Source: Candidatus Moraniibacteriota bacterium | Lineage (GTDB): Bacteria > Patescibacteriota > Minisyncoccia > Moranbacterales > GWC2-37-73 | Direction of reading: 5' to 3' | Length of the DNA stretch: 59,529 nt | Assembly (NCBI GenBank): GCA_013336225.1 | Contig: JAAXUC010000005.1 | Location: 1 to 59,529 of the forward strand | Translations under genes and position numbers: made by a program | Shown here: positions 45,101 to 54,400 of the stretch, piece after piece | Layout: the number at the start of each line of letters is the position of its first letter | Numbering within the stretch: the first letter of the stretch is position 1 | The notes under the pieces: generated by a model | Databases searched by the model: none | What the model saw: the letters and a program-made list of their open reading frames with translations, nothing else | What the model was told of the DNA's origin: nothing

Positions 45101-47953
45101 GGCTTAGGCGCTGGACCTTTGGGTAACATTTCAGCTGATGGCACTTCACCAAATGTGGCATTACGCAACAAAACAGTTGCTTTTGCTGACGCTGCCAATA
45201 AGGATTTTCATCTATCGCCTTTTGACACCTCCGCCAAAAATGCTGGCGCTGATCTTTCAGCTGATTCAAATTTTGCATTCAATTCTGATGTTGACAGTCA
45301 AGCTCGCTCGGCAACTCCAGGTTGGGATATTGGTGCTGACGAAGCAGCCACGGCAATTTTTTATTCTGTCGGACAAAATACTAATGATCATAAAACAGGC
45401 ACCCCAACCGTGACAATTTCAAGTGGCATCGCAACTTTTTCCATGGCGCAAACTGCAACGAATATGGGAGTGGGTGACAAGGTGACATATAACACATCAT
45501 CAGTTGCATATATTGCTGAAAAAATTTCCACGACGCAGTGGAAATTGATCACCAATCTCGGTGCAGTTCCAGCTGATGTGCTTTCTGCGCAGACTGTCAA
45601 TTCAATTGCGCATGAATTCACTTCTTTGACGCAAGCCATTGGCAATGGTTCAAATTATGTTGCTAACATTTCTCATTTAAACACTGCTGATTTTGTCGTT
45701 GGTAATTATCAACTGAATTTGCCTTGCTATTATGATACTGGTGCTAACACGAGTGGACTGACGATGTCCACCAATTTGCAGACTTCGCCCAGCAACTATA
45801 TTAAAATATATACTCCAGCAAGCACTGCAACAGAAGTTAATTTGAGTCAAAGACATTCAGGTAAATGGGATGATACTAAATTCAGGATCGATGTAAATGG
45901 TTCTTTTCAACTCAATATAGGCTATACAGTTGCGGATGGCTTGCAATATGATCTTGGTTTTGAAGGCGTCTATGTTCAAACTTATCCTGATGAGGTTAAA
46001 ATTTCAAATTCCATAATCAAGTCTTCTTATGGTGCAATTTATGGCGTCAGAATTGATGGCGCAAGTTCAAAACCTAGAAAAGCTTTTGTTTTTAACAATA
46101 TCATCTATGGCATGGAAACTTGCATTGCCAGGTATTACGATGGAGCGGGAAAGACTCTTTATGCATATAATAATACGGTTTATGACTGTAACACGGCAGG
46201 CATCAATGATATGGCGGGTTCCAGTGTTATAGCCAAGAATAACATTGTGCAAGCCTCAACCAATGGCTATGATGGAACTTTTTTGGCTGGCAGTGATTAT
46301 AATGTTTCCGATTTGGCTGCTGATGCGCCTGGCGCCAATTCCAAAAACTTAACCACTGTTTCTTTTCTTGACGCTGTTAATAAAGACTTTCATCTTTTTG
46401 CAACTGATACGTCAGCACATGACGCCGGCACTGATTTGAGTAAGGATGCAAATTTTGCCTTTGACGTTGATATTGATGGTCAAGGAAGAATTAATGCGTG
46501 GGACATTGGCGCTGATGAATTTGCTGAAACACAAACTGAAAAATCTGCGCCCGCTGCATCAAGCACTGAAAGTGGACTTGTGGGACATTGGACTTTTGAC
46601 GGGAATGATGTGAATGGAGATGTTGCCAATGATGTTTCTGGAAACAATAATAATGGCACAATTATTGGCTCCTCGCCCGCACTTGGGAAGCTTGGACAGG
46701 CGATGAGTTTCAATGGAACAGGTGATGGAATCACAACTGTTGACCAGGATTATTTTAGCCCAATTGTGAATGACATATCCATGTCTTTTTGGGCTAAAGT
46801 TCCGAGCTCAACCGCACCAAGTGGTGATGGTGGTTGTGGAGGTGTTGGCAGATATTTCATGGCAAAAGATGATTCTGGAATTAGTCCTGATTGGGGTTTT
46901 GAAAATGATGGTAATAATAAGATTTGTTTCGTTGCTTGGCAGGGCAGTGCATCAAATTATGGTGAAATTTCTGTTGGCAAAACAGTTAATGATGATCAGT
47001 GGCATCACTATATTGGCACTATGAGTTATGGAAATAAGATGGAATTGTTTATTGATGGAATTTCGGTCGGGCAAACGACAGCTTTCACTGGGTCAATGAT
47101 AAACAGCACGAAGGAAGTGCAATTTGGGCGAAGAGGTGATGGCAATTTTATGGCAGGCTTGCTTGATGACGTTCGCATTTACAGCCGTGCGCTTTCCACT
47201 CAGGAAATTGGCAGGCTGTATAATCAGGGTCAAATTAAAGTTCAGGCTCCGCAAAAAGCTCCAAATGCAAATGGCCTGATTGGCAGTTGGTCATTTGATG
47301 GAAATGATGTCAACGCAACAACTGTTTTTGATCGCTCTGGCAATGGAAACAATGGAACAATTTTCGGTGCCACGCCAACTCTTGGAAAAATTGGACAAGC
47401 CATGAGTTTCAATGGCACAAGCGATTACGTGAGTATGGGAGATATGAATCAAGCTGATGGGTTAGCTGCCATAACAACTTCGGTTTGGATGAAATTCAAA
47501 GTGGCTGGTGGTGGCTTGGCAGAGACACATATCTTGGACAAATCACGTTGTGATGGAACCGCAAATGGTGGAACTTTCGAATTGGGCGTAAGTCTGTTTG
47601 GGGCCAGAAAAGCTGAATTTGCGGTTCTTCCAAGTAATGGTGTTCCTGCTAATTTTGTTGTCTCAGGAGCTGGGACAACGAGCGTGGACGATGCAAATTG
47701 GCATCATCTCGTTGGAAGGTATGATGGTCAAAATGTTTCAATATGGGTGGATGGTGTTCAGGAAAACATTGCCAATGTTGGAGCTTTTAATCTTAGCTCG
47801 AATAATAGAAGCGTGGAGCTTGGCGGAAATTGTAATGGATATCCATTTCGATTTAATGGTGATCTTGATGATGTTCAAATTTATAATCGCGCACTTTCAG
47901 CACAGGAAATTGGACAATTATATAAAGCTGGACAAGTTGGAATCAGGAAATAA
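39110..47953 (+). CDS. Giant secreted protein: six beta-helix modules and two LamG domains
   Basis: A 2947-residue paralogue of the protein encoded at 34010. The signal peptide is about 1-36 (ending NQAQAA). Six modules of roughly 400 residues start near 37, 449, 856, 1269, 1673 and 2083, each with the YSVGQ opening, the small GVGD domain, a right-handed beta-helix and the DIGADE ending of choice-of-anchor-Q proteins. The modules vary most in the beta-helix rungs, which would form the exposed binding face. Two LamG/ConA-like domains follow (about 2487-2700 and 2721-2940). No sortase motif, membrane anchor or catalytic centre is visible. DNA identity between some modules is very high in short blocks, suggesting recent duplication or gene conversion. 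It is likely a long surface adhesin or glycan binder. Confidence 0.8.
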   Translation: MGLNKFRRYKKIQICLVAAFFAVGFFAFSNQAQAATPIFYSVGQNTTSHETGAGTVTVDAIARTATFSVVQTAVNMGVGDLVTYTGGSCYISVKNSTSVWGCQSATGGAPTAVTDAEVTSIAHAFASLSAAVTGASGLLGTSDLVAGDYQLNFPCYYDTGADTNATVSGYTTGASNYIKIYTPNNILTEVNSSQRHSGKWNDGKYKITVGDNNNFGIQLVVNFVRLEGIQISKTNSSFSGGGGVLFDVFGDIRISDNILKGISTGVYSSTAIRTSPAGAQNVGAISIWNNLLQDFKPNSGVGGNTTVVFGFLSGSTGRVNLYNNTIANCKLGFDITVGLAVAKNNLFSGCTNDFYTNQIYAAGSDYNVTTNATLGYAVTGAGNTHDKLSQSPVFVDAANKDFHLSTLDMAARNSGIDLSADASLAFNEDVDFQSRHSVWDVGADETVTPVYYSVGQSAADLKTGSPNITTLTAGAAILSEAQTGNIGVGDRVTYNGGQIAYISAKTNADGMHWSLVTATGDVPTDVSGATVDSIKHEYTSLSAAVTGAMDVNHLKTADLIAGNYQLNLPCYYDIGADPDAVTVSGYTTSANSYIKIYTPNNISTEANNSQRHQGKWDSGKYQLIVNNNHGISEQLGNVWIDGLQIQLTNVTSNLMGIYVTGSLGANANVKISDNILKGAVSTADWHMGIDIWNSSGSGVIKIWNNVIYDFKRTSGNNAVGIGIEDSYTYYIYNNTVYNCGVGINKWGGTAILKNNLVQNTGGNNYGGTFDATSSNNVSQDATAPGTNSKISTAVSFADVLNKDFHLNPFDIAAKNAGVDLSVDVGLAFNSDVEGQVRPSSSNATWDIGADEAATAIFYSVGQNTTDHKICTNGDCITNPLTVSIVGTTGVATFSVAQTANNLGVGDKVTYNTTEVAYISEKISTSQWKLITASGAIPADVTAQTVNSIAHAFASLSAAEAGAPALLGTADLVTGNFQLNFPCYYDSGADTTAVTVDGYVTGVSNYIKIYTPNNVGTEVNLTQRHSGRWDEVRYNLMINAVGDYTNALYLRSDYTKIDGLQIKVSNNDFDGIRGVLVGWNDLGRGSTVHVSNNIITENHTTTNNDGFEALSIRSTTTTGYIWNNLIYDANIGGNTGSSAMMLYYNHHYVYNNVVYNYTSGYGIRSNAGSVLAKNNIVQQASFNGAFDAASSNNISQDATSPNVALQNKTVSFLDAANKDFHLAPSDTTAKNAGADLSADPSFAFSADIDGQIRSASPGWDIGADEAATAIFYSVGQNTNDHSSGGNVSIASGIATFTVAQTATNLGVGDKLIAGSNTYFLASKIDTTHWKVVNNLGAVPADSSSTAVTSIAHVFSSLNSAATTANGASYLNTSNLYTGNYQLNLPCYYDSGADTTQVSLNAWQTAQGNMIKIYTPTNTATEVNVSQRHSGKWDDGKYRLIVSATADYSRAILFDRGYVWIDGLQIKSSNNDYGYSAGILVNYASANLGQKVYISNNIITENHVTTNNDGFDAINLYYATGYVWNNLIYDTNIGGGTNNSAIMGYYNHHYVYNNVIYNRVGYGIRSNDGSVLAKNNIVQQANFDGTFNAASSNNISQNTSSPNVALRNKTVTFADAANKDFHLASSDIVAKNAGADLSADANFAFATDIDGQARLAGTPPAGGWDIGADEAATAVYYSVGQSVANLMSGTPRISIAGGAAVISVAQTGNIGVGDRVTYNTNQIAYISAKTNADGMHWSLVTATGDFPDDVSMALVDSIKHEFTNLSTAVTGAMNPSHLNTNDLMAGNFQLNLPCYYDSGADTAAVSVSGYNTAVANYIKIYTPNNILTEANNSQRHQGKWDDGKYQIQITNGAPLTVAENYSKIEGLQIKHVLAGTSGWGYVMYLDTVAGKLSISNNIITADIAGVPTANSLNVAGIRGCKGDDSSMPNYIYNNIIYGVKGMSTAAGIELSCGGNGNSSYVYNNTLHDNKVGILLSYGEHFLKNNLMNGNGTDFIEMNSGLGAGPLGNISADGTSPNVALRNKTVAFADAANKDFHLSPFDTSAKNAGADLSADSNFAFNSDVDSQARSATPGWDIGADEAATAIFYSVGQNTNDHKTGTPTVTISSGIATFSMAQTATNMGVGDKVTYNTSSVAYIAEKISTTQWKLITNLGAVPADVLSAQTVNSIAHEFTSLTQAIGNGSNYVANISHLNTADFVVGNYQLNLPCYYDTGANTSGLTMSTNLQTSPSNYIKIYTPASTATEVNLSQRHSGKWDDTKFRIDVNGSFQLNIGYTVADGLQYDLGFEGVYVQTYPDEVKISNSIIKSSYGAIYGVRIDGASSKPRKAFVFNNIIYGMETCIARYYDGAGKTLYAYNNTVYDCNTAGINDMAGSSVIAKNNIVQASTNGYDGTFLAGSDYNVSDLAADAPGANSKNLTTVSFLDAVNKDFHLFATDTSAHDAGTDLSKDANFAFDVDIDGQGRINAWDIGADEFAETQTEKSAPAASSTESGLVGHWTFDGNDVNGDVANDVSGNNNNGTIIGSSPALGKLGQAMSFNGTGDGITTVDQDYFSPIVNDISMSFWAKVPSSTAPSGDGGCGGVGRYFMAKDDSGISPDWGFENDGNNKICFVAWQGSASNYGEISVGKTVNDDQWHHYIGTMSYGNKMELFIDGISVGQTTAFTGSMINSTKEVQFGRRGDGNFMAGLLDDVRIYSRALSTQEIGRLYNQGQIKVQAPQKAPNANGLIGSWSFDGNDVNATTVFDRSGNGNNGTIFGATPTLGKIGQAMSFNGTSDYVSMGDMNQADGLAAITTSVWMKFKVAGGGLAETHILDKSRCDGTANGGTFELGVSLFGARKAEFAVLPSNGVPANFVVSGAGTTSVDDANWHHLVGRYDGQNVSIWVDGVQENIANVGAFNLSSNNRSVELGGNCNGYPFRFNGDLDDVQIYNRALSAQEIGQLYKAGQVGIRK

Positions 47954-47979
47954 TGTACGTCGATATGTACGTACATTAT
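47950..47979. terminator. Hairpin at the stop codon of the giant gene
   Basis: ATAATGTACG (47950-47959) pairs perfectly with CGTACATTAT (47970-47979) around a 10-base loop and includes the TAA stop. A T run is lacking, so it is at best a weak terminator or an mRNA 3'-end stabiliser. Confidence 0.4.
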
Positions 47980-48019
47980 TTGAAAAATGGAGAAGCGATT
48001 GGCGAAAATTGCTGGTGCG

Positions 48020-48048
48020 TTGTCTTTTTGCTGGAAAAAAGGTAAAAT
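48020..48048 (+). promoter_or_regulatory. Promoter of the ligase-like membrane protein gene
   Basis: TTGTCT (48020-48025), 17-base spacer, TAAAAT (48043-48048). The leader to the ATG at 48088 is about 33 bases. Confidence 0.5.
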
Positions 48049-48087
48049 TGACATAAGTTAAATTTCAAAAATTAAACACTAAAAGAT

Positions 48088-50688
48088 ATGGATCTTCAAA
48101 GTCAAACAAGTCAAAATGCTGAAAATGGCGGACAAGTGAGTGTTGCTGTTGGCAATGCAGCTGGCAGTCGAGAATTTCAAAAAGAATCAGCAGTGTTGCT
48201 TTCAAGGGGAACTCACTTCGAAAATGTTTTTTCTCGCGAAAAGCCCCGAGTTGAAGAGGAAAAAAAAACAACAAAAAGAATCTCAATTTTTGATGGGGTC
48301 ATCACTGCGTGCTTGATTGCACTTTTTGCTGGACTTCCACTTTTTTTCACAGGGCTGACTTTGCAAGGTCTTTCTTTTGAGAAACAAATTTATTTTTATT
48401 TTTGGATTTTGCTGGCTGCTGTTGTTTGGGTTTCCAAAGGCGTGGTTACGGGTGAGATGAAAATCAGAAAAACTCCGCTAGACATTCCAATCGCACTTTT
48501 TTGGTTGGCTGCTGGGGCATCGCTGATTTTTTCAGTCGACAAATGGCACAGTTTCTGGGGATATTTTGGTGATCCTTCGCGCGGCTTCATGAGCATTACA
48601 GCTTTGGTGATTGCATATTATTTAGTGGTCAGTAATTTCAATCAAAAAAGACTCGGAGCAATTTTGGGATTTTTGATTGTCGCAGATTTTGTTTTGGCAC
48701 TTTGGACAGCTCTTGGCATGATGGGCGCAATGACTATATCTGCAAAATTGGCGCAATTTGTGCCGCTTAGTCCAATCGGATCGCTTACAGGAATGGGAAT
48801 CTTTCTGGGAGCCATGCTGCCAATTGTCATTGTTTTTATTTTCAATTTGTTTTCAGAAAAATGTGCGTATGCCAAGAAAATAAAAATAACTATTGCAACT
48901 TTTTTGTTTACCGTGCTCGTGCTTAACCTTTTTGTTTTGCTGGCACTCTATTCGTTTGTGTCTTGGGCGGGAGTCTTGATTGGTGTTAGTTTTTTTCTGA
49001 TTTATATTTTGGCTCAAATTGTGCGTCCGGCAGAAAGGTGGTCTTGGGTGCCGATGGCAGTTTTTGTGAGTGTTTTGGCATTTCTAATCATCGGTAGCAA
49101 TTCAATCGCCAGAGTGCAACTTCCTGTTGAAGTCAGTCCCTCGATCCAGCTCTCTTTTGATATCGCTAAAAACTCCTTGAAAGATAATCTTTTGATTGGC
49201 AGCGGTCTGGCAACCTATGGCTATGATTTCTCGCTATATAAACCGCAATATTTCAATTTAAATCCCTATTACAATTTGAGATTTTTTCAGGCAACGGGAA
49301 TTTTCTTTGAAGCACTTTCCACAGCGGGAATTGTGGGCACGATAGCTTTGATTTTGTTGGTGCTGACATTTGTGAGTATCGGGGTGTATCTCTTGAGTGT
49401 GGGGAAACAAAAGAATAAAATTTATTCCTTGGGATTGTTTTCTGCTTCGCTGATTGTGATCGTCAATGCCTTTATTGGTAAAATGGAGGGCTCATTGATT
49501 GTTTTGGGAATTTTGTTTGCTTCTTTGACAGTGGCGACACTTCTGTTTGAAAGTGAAGCTCAGGATGACTATATTGCCTTGTCGCTGAAAGCTTCGCCAA
49601 AATTTGCTTTGGCACTGGCTTTTGTTTTCATGGTAGTGAGTGCTAGTGTGGTTTTCCTGTTCATTTTTGTGGGCAAGATTTATTTGGCTGACATGCGAGC
49701 AGGCTTGGCTATGAGGCAAGAAAAAATCACGGCTGACGGATCTGTGGCGAAGTTGGCAGGGGCAATTTCCTGGAACAACAAGGAAAGTCGCTATTATACT
49801 TTATTGGGTCAGGAATTGATGTCGCTGGCTAATGAGGAGGCGCTGAAAAGCGAACAGGCGAGAAATATTGGACTTATTCAAGATTATCTCAACAATTCAA
49901 TTGCTTCTGTGGGGCAAGCGCGCGACCTTGCGCCCAAGGATGTGGCTTCACTGGAAGCCTTGGCTCAAATTTATGAAAATTCAGGATTGTATGTTTCTGA
50001 TTCTCTGGCTTTGGCTAAGGAAAGTTATGAAAAGGCGCTTGCGCTTGAGCCCCACAATCCAGCCTACTTCGTGAAAATAGGACAAATTGAAATGGCGCAG
50101 GCTTCAACCAAAAAAACTCCCGAAGAAGCCAAGGCGTTGGTTGGGCAAGCGAAGGATTCATTTCAAAAAGCTATTGATAAGAAAAAAGATTTGGCTGTGG
50201 CGCATTATCAACTGGCACTTACGCAAGAAGCTTTAGGGGATTTGGATGGCGCGGTGAAATCCACTGAGCAAGCTGCAATTCTTGAGCGCAATAATTTGAA
50301 TTATGTTTACAACACAGCGCGAGTTCATCAAGCTCGCGGGAATGATGAGGACAACAAAATTGCAGAAGTAATTTATAAGAATATTTTAGGCAGAAATGAT
50401 AAAGAGGTTAACACGCTTTTCTCATTAGGACTTTTGTATGAAAAAACTAAGCGTAGCTCCGAAGCAGCTGTGCAATACAGAAAAGTTTTGGAAATTTTAC
50501 CACAAGACAATAAAGATGTTCGCACCAAAATTGAAAAAATGATCAGTAATATTGGGGCTGGTATTGAAAACAAGCCTGAAAATCTTGGTGCTGATGTTGC
50601 ACCTATCGCGCCGCCCGAAGCGGTGCAAGTTCCTGCTGACCAGTCAATTGATGGCGTGACTGCTCCAATTGCTCCAGTGCTCCCATAG
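48088..50688 (+). CDS. O-antigen-ligase-like membrane protein with TPR repeats
   Basis: An 866-residue protein. A cytoplasmic N-terminus of about 65 residues is followed by ten or more membrane helices (about 68-490), arranged as in the O-antigen ligase/polymerase (WaaL/Wzy, PglL-like) family. The large outer loop contains GSGLATYGYDFSLYKPQYFN, which resembles the family loop with a G(x)G...Y pattern. After another membrane helix near 510-535 come tetratricopeptide repeats (about 600-830; YEKALALEPHNPAYFVKIGQ, then VAHYQLALTQEALGDLDGAV) and a Pro/Ala-rich tail. The usual activity is transfer of polymerised glycan to lipid A or to protein. In a cell without lipid A, glycosylation of surface proteins or pilins, or assembly of a capsule-like polymer, is more likely. 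No glycosyltransferases lie nearby. Confidence 0.75.
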   Translation: MDLQSQTSQNAENGGQVSVAVGNAAGSREFQKESAVLLSRGTHFENVFSREKPRVEEEKKTTKRISIFDGVITACLIALFAGLPLFFTGLTLQGLSFEKQIYFYFWILLAAVVWVSKGVVTGEMKIRKTPLDIPIALFWLAAGASLIFSVDKWHSFWGYFGDPSRGFMSITALVIAYYLVVSNFNQKRLGAILGFLIVADFVLALWTALGMMGAMTISAKLAQFVPLSPIGSLTGMGIFLGAMLPIVIVFIFNLFSEKCAYAKKIKITIATFLFTVLVLNLFVLLALYSFVSWAGVLIGVSFFLIYILAQIVRPAERWSWVPMAVFVSVLAFLIIGSNSIARVQLPVEVSPSIQLSFDIAKNSLKDNLLIGSGLATYGYDFSLYKPQYFNLNPYYNLRFFQATGIFFEALSTAGIVGTIALILLVLTFVSIGVYLLSVGKQKNKIYSLGLFSASLIVIVNAFIGKMEGSLIVLGILFASLTVATLLFESEAQDDYIALSLKASPKFALALAFVFMVVSASVVFLFIFVGKIYLADMRAGLAMRQEKITADGSVAKLAGAISWNNKESRYYTLLGQELMSLANEEALKSEQARNIGLIQDYLNNSIASVGQARDLAPKDVASLEALAQIYENSGLYVSDSLALAKESYEKALALEPHNPAYFVKIGQIEMAQASTKKTPEEAKALVGQAKDSFQKAIDKKKDLAVAHYQLALTQEALGDLDGAVKSTEQAAILERNNLNYVYNTARVHQARGNDEDNKIAEVIYKNILGRNDKEVNTLFSLGLLYEKTKRSSEAAVQYRKVLEILPQDNKDVRTKIEKMISNIGAGIENKPENLGADVAPIAPPEAVQVPADQSIDGVTAPIAPVLP

Positions 50689-50723
50689 AGCCAAAATATT
50701 TGCAAAATCATAGTAAGAAAACG

Positions 50724-50756
50724 AAACTCATTTTTAAGAGAAATGGGTTTTGTTTT
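50724..50756 (+). terminator. Terminator after the ligase-like gene
   Basis: AAACTCATTT (50724-50733) pairs with AAATGGGTTT (50741-50750) with a G-T pair, followed by TGTTTT. Confidence 0.65.
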
Positions 50757-50768
50757 ATGGGGGTAAAA

Positions 50769-50777
50769 TGATATAAT
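50769..50777 (+). promoter_or_regulatory. Extended -10 promoter
   Basis: TGATATAAT, 40 bases before the ATG at 50817. No clear -35. Confidence 0.45.
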
Positions 50778-50816
50778 GGATTCAGGATGGTTTAGTTGTA
50801 AAATATTTTTTCACTT

Positions 50817-51398
50817 ATGGATAACTCATTTGAACAAATCGAAAAATTGCACTTCGAACACGAAGTTGAGGCGCAGCGGGAGTTGGAAAAAATTGACATT
50901 GCGGCTGCCAAGATGGCCGAAAAATATGGGGAATATGAATCACTCAAAGATTTTGTGATCTATTTGGCTTCAATGGAAAAAGTTTTTGCTCGCTCGCGCA
51001 TCTATGATTCAAGCCCCACCACCACCAAGGATGAAATCATCAAGGCAGAAATATATCTTTTCAGTCGCGATGCTGCGCTGGATGAAGAAATGCTGAAAAG
51101 CATTCGGGATGATTTCGGTTTGGTATATCTGACCATTTCGCAAGTCTATGAAATTGCGGAAAAGTTACTTAAAAAATTTGTTGATAAAGCTGGCTGTGAT
51201 GATTTCATTGCTTCCTTGCGAGACATTTCAATTGCGTTTATTGAAGCACATGAAAAGCATTTCTCCATTGGTGAAATTCAAGATCGCATCTATCGTTCGC
51301 GCATGAAAATTCTGTCAGCTGATGGTGATCCAGATATTGTGCTGTTGGAACAAGTTTACGCCGAATTTAAAGCTGAACTTGGAACTGTGAGCGTCTGA
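50817..51398 (+). CDS. Hypothetical helical cytoplasmic protein
   Basis: A 193-residue, strongly charged and probably all-helical protein without signal peptide or membrane segment. It starts MDNSFEQIEKLHFEHEVEAQ and has heptad-like regions at about 5-45 and 100-125 and a single cysteine. I do not recognise the family. It has its own extended -10 promoter and lies between two terminated units, so it is probably transcribed alone. There is no evidence linking it to the surrounding surface-protein genes apart from position. Confidence 0.55.
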   Translation: MDNSFEQIEKLHFEHEVEAQRELEKIDIAAAKMAEKYGEYESLKDFVIYLASMEKVFARSRIYDSSPTTTKDEIIKAEIYLFSRDAALDEEMLKSIRDDFGLVYLTISQVYEIAEKLLKKFVDKAGCDDFIASLRDISIAFIEAHEKHFSIGEIQDRIYRSRMKILSADGDPDIVLLEQVYAEFKAELGTVSV

Positions 51399-51424
51399 CT
51401 TATTATTTTAGATACGTATTAGAA

Positions 51425-51453
51425 TCTGGATTTCAATACTTGCAAGAATGACG
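51425..51453. repeat. Degenerate dRS3-like repeat arm
   Basis: CTGGATTTC-aatactt-GCAAGAATGAC is a decayed copy of the arm seen at 10662-10689 and 13858-13885. It lies between the 193-residue gene and the propeller/FISUMP gene. Confidence 0.35.
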
Positions 51454-51497
51454 AGGTGTAATTAAAATATTTGTTGGTATATATTTGAAGGGGTGAT

Positions 51498-54400
51498 ATG
51501 AAAATCAAAGTAAAAATGAAAGCATTTTTGAGTGTTGCAACATTTGCTGTGGTATTTTTGGTGGCGCAGCAAGCACGCGCGGCAACTTCCAGTACATACA
51601 CTTCAACTCCTGCGCTGATGCCAGAATACGGCTTGGGTTTTGGAACTGTTTCCTATACTCCTGTTTTAAATGGCGGAACGATTGTGATGAAAGTTCGTTC
51701 GTGCTTGACCAGCAGTTCTGCCGCTTGCGACACTGAGCGAAGCGGCGCGCATGCTTGGACAGTTTGCAGTGCACTGGCTGACAATACTGATACTAATGCT
51801 GGTGGATGTATGACAGCTGGCGATCCTTATGTGCAATATCAAGTTACTTTGTCCACCAGCGATCTTAATGTGCCAAGTTTTGGACCAGTACAGATTAATA
51901 ATAAAACTGGTTATTCAACTGCTTGGCAAAATTTGATTTCTTCACCTTTTGATAGTGGCGACAGTTATACTTCCATCAGTAATTTGACTTGGACGGGTGG
52001 CACTGGCACAACTTCGCCAGTCAAATTTCAAATGCGCACCGCACCTGACAATGGCAGTGGCGCCCCTGATTGGGCGAATGGCAGCGGTTGGTGCGGGGCG
52101 GGAGATGCAATCAATTGCTCGCAGACAATGGCCAACGGCAAAGGCGGGGTAAAAACGCAAGCTACTGCTGGAAATACGCCCTATGATATTGCAGTAGATA
52201 GTGATCATGGTTATGTTTGGGTGGCAAATGCTTCTTCAGCTAATATTAGTCAGATATCCATGGCTACAGGTTTAAAAATACGTGATATTGCTACTGGATC
52301 CTGGCCATACTCAATTGCGTTGGATAGTATTCATAATTATGTTTGGGTGGCCAATAAGGATTCTGATACGGTTAGTCAAATATCAATAACTTCAGGCACT
52401 AAAATACGTGATATTGCCGTTGGAAGTAAGCCAGTGAGTATTGCTGTGGATAGTGCTGGCGGCTACGTATGGGTGGCTAATTCGATGTCTAACAGTATTA
52501 GTCGAATTTCAATTTCCACGGGTGTGAGGGTGCCGCTGAATATTTCAGTTGGCGATGGTCCGAAATCAGTTGCTATTGATCGTACCAATGGTTATGCTTG
52601 GGTGACAAATGTTAATTCTAATACTGTTAGTCAGATATCTATAGCTACAGGCTTAAAAATAAAAGATATCCCTACTGACAGTATGCCTATTGGCGTCGCT
52701 GTAGATAGTGATCATGGTTATGTATGGGTCTCTAATTTCGGTACAGACAATGTTAGTCAAATATCGATAGCTACAGGCACTAAAATACGTGATATTGCTG
52801 TGGGAAATCTTCCATATGCAATTGTGGTTGATAGCGTTAATGGCTATGTTTGGGTGGCAAATACTTCTGGGACGCCAAGAACAATTAGTCAAATATCGAT
52901 AGCTACGGGCTTAAAAATACGTGATATTGCTGTTGGCAGTATGCCGCAGATCGCAAATGTTATTTCTGTAGATAGCATTAATGGTCATGTTTGGGTGGCG
53001 AATTCAGATGGTGCTAGTCAGATAGATATAGCTACAGGTATTAAGATGCGTGACATTTCAATAGGTGGTACGGGTTATGCAATTTCTGTTGATAATATTG
53101 GTGGTAATGTGTGGGTTGGGGCTGGTATTGGTAACACAATTAACAGGATACCAATATTTGATTATTACGCTATCGGCACAGGCAACACGATAAATTCCTC
53201 ACAGGCTAACACGGCACACACGACCAATAAGAGTCGCTGGGTGCAATATGCAACTTTTGTGCAATCGACGGATGGGATTTCTGCGCCCACTCCCGTGACA
53301 AATGTCACCACTTCATTTTCTTTTAATTCACCGCCAGCCATCACTGGCGCAAATTTTGCTCAAATGCAATCTGGAGCTGATGCCAGCAAAGTGAAGGCAA
53401 TATATTCCATTGCAGATGCAGATGTTGGCTCCGTGCCTGCCGATCCTGTGATAAATAATCAAGCCTATCAAGCATTTTTTTATCGACCAAATGGCATTGC
53501 TTTATCTGATCCAATAGATGCTGTCAACACAACAACCATAAAATTGGCCAATTTTGCTAGTCAGTCAATGCCAACTAGTGGATTTCTCTTGTTGGACAAT
53601 GAACTTATAAAATATACTGGCTATTCGGGTACAACAACCTTAACACTGACTGGCGTGACTCGAGGTGCTGCTTTTGATAATCCTTCATCAGCTTATCCCA
53701 CAGTGGCGGTTGCACATACAAACGCTTTGGCATACTTCAAAGCTAATAGTGTGGTTTATGATACAGGTAATCCTATTATCACCACTGCTACAACTCCAAC
53801 TGCACATTCAATCACTTGGGATGCAAAAAATGAACCTAATATGAGTGCAAGTTTAAACAATTCTGTCTGGCAGACTTGGACCTTTAAAGTTGTGGCTAAT
53901 GACAAGGGTTACGGATCAAATATGGGTTCGACGGCAGCTTTATCCTTGAACACCGTCACTGCCACCAGTCCAAGCTATTTAGATTTGAAAGCTCCAGTCA
54001 TCACTAACATCTTGCCTGCCAATAATGCCTATGTGAATGCGGCAGGGCTCAAGGTAGGATTCACCAATGATGAAAATTTGTTCACAGATAGTGCAAAATT
54101 TGTTTTCACTCGCACGGCTGGATCGGCAGATGCCAATGTTCACACTTGCACGCTCAAGCCTGCTGCATTGCTTTTGAGTGGTACGCATAATAATATAACG
54201 CTAGACACCACTAATTGTAACGAGACAACCAATCTTGCTAATCTTGTGGATGGGGCGACATACAACATGGTCTTTAGTGGTAGTGATATGTATGGAAATC
54301 TTTTGACTGCGCCAGCGCAAGTGGTGACCTATGACACCACGCCACCAATTATTGTTAGTGTGGGTGCAGTAACTCCCAACACGTCGTATGATATTGGACC

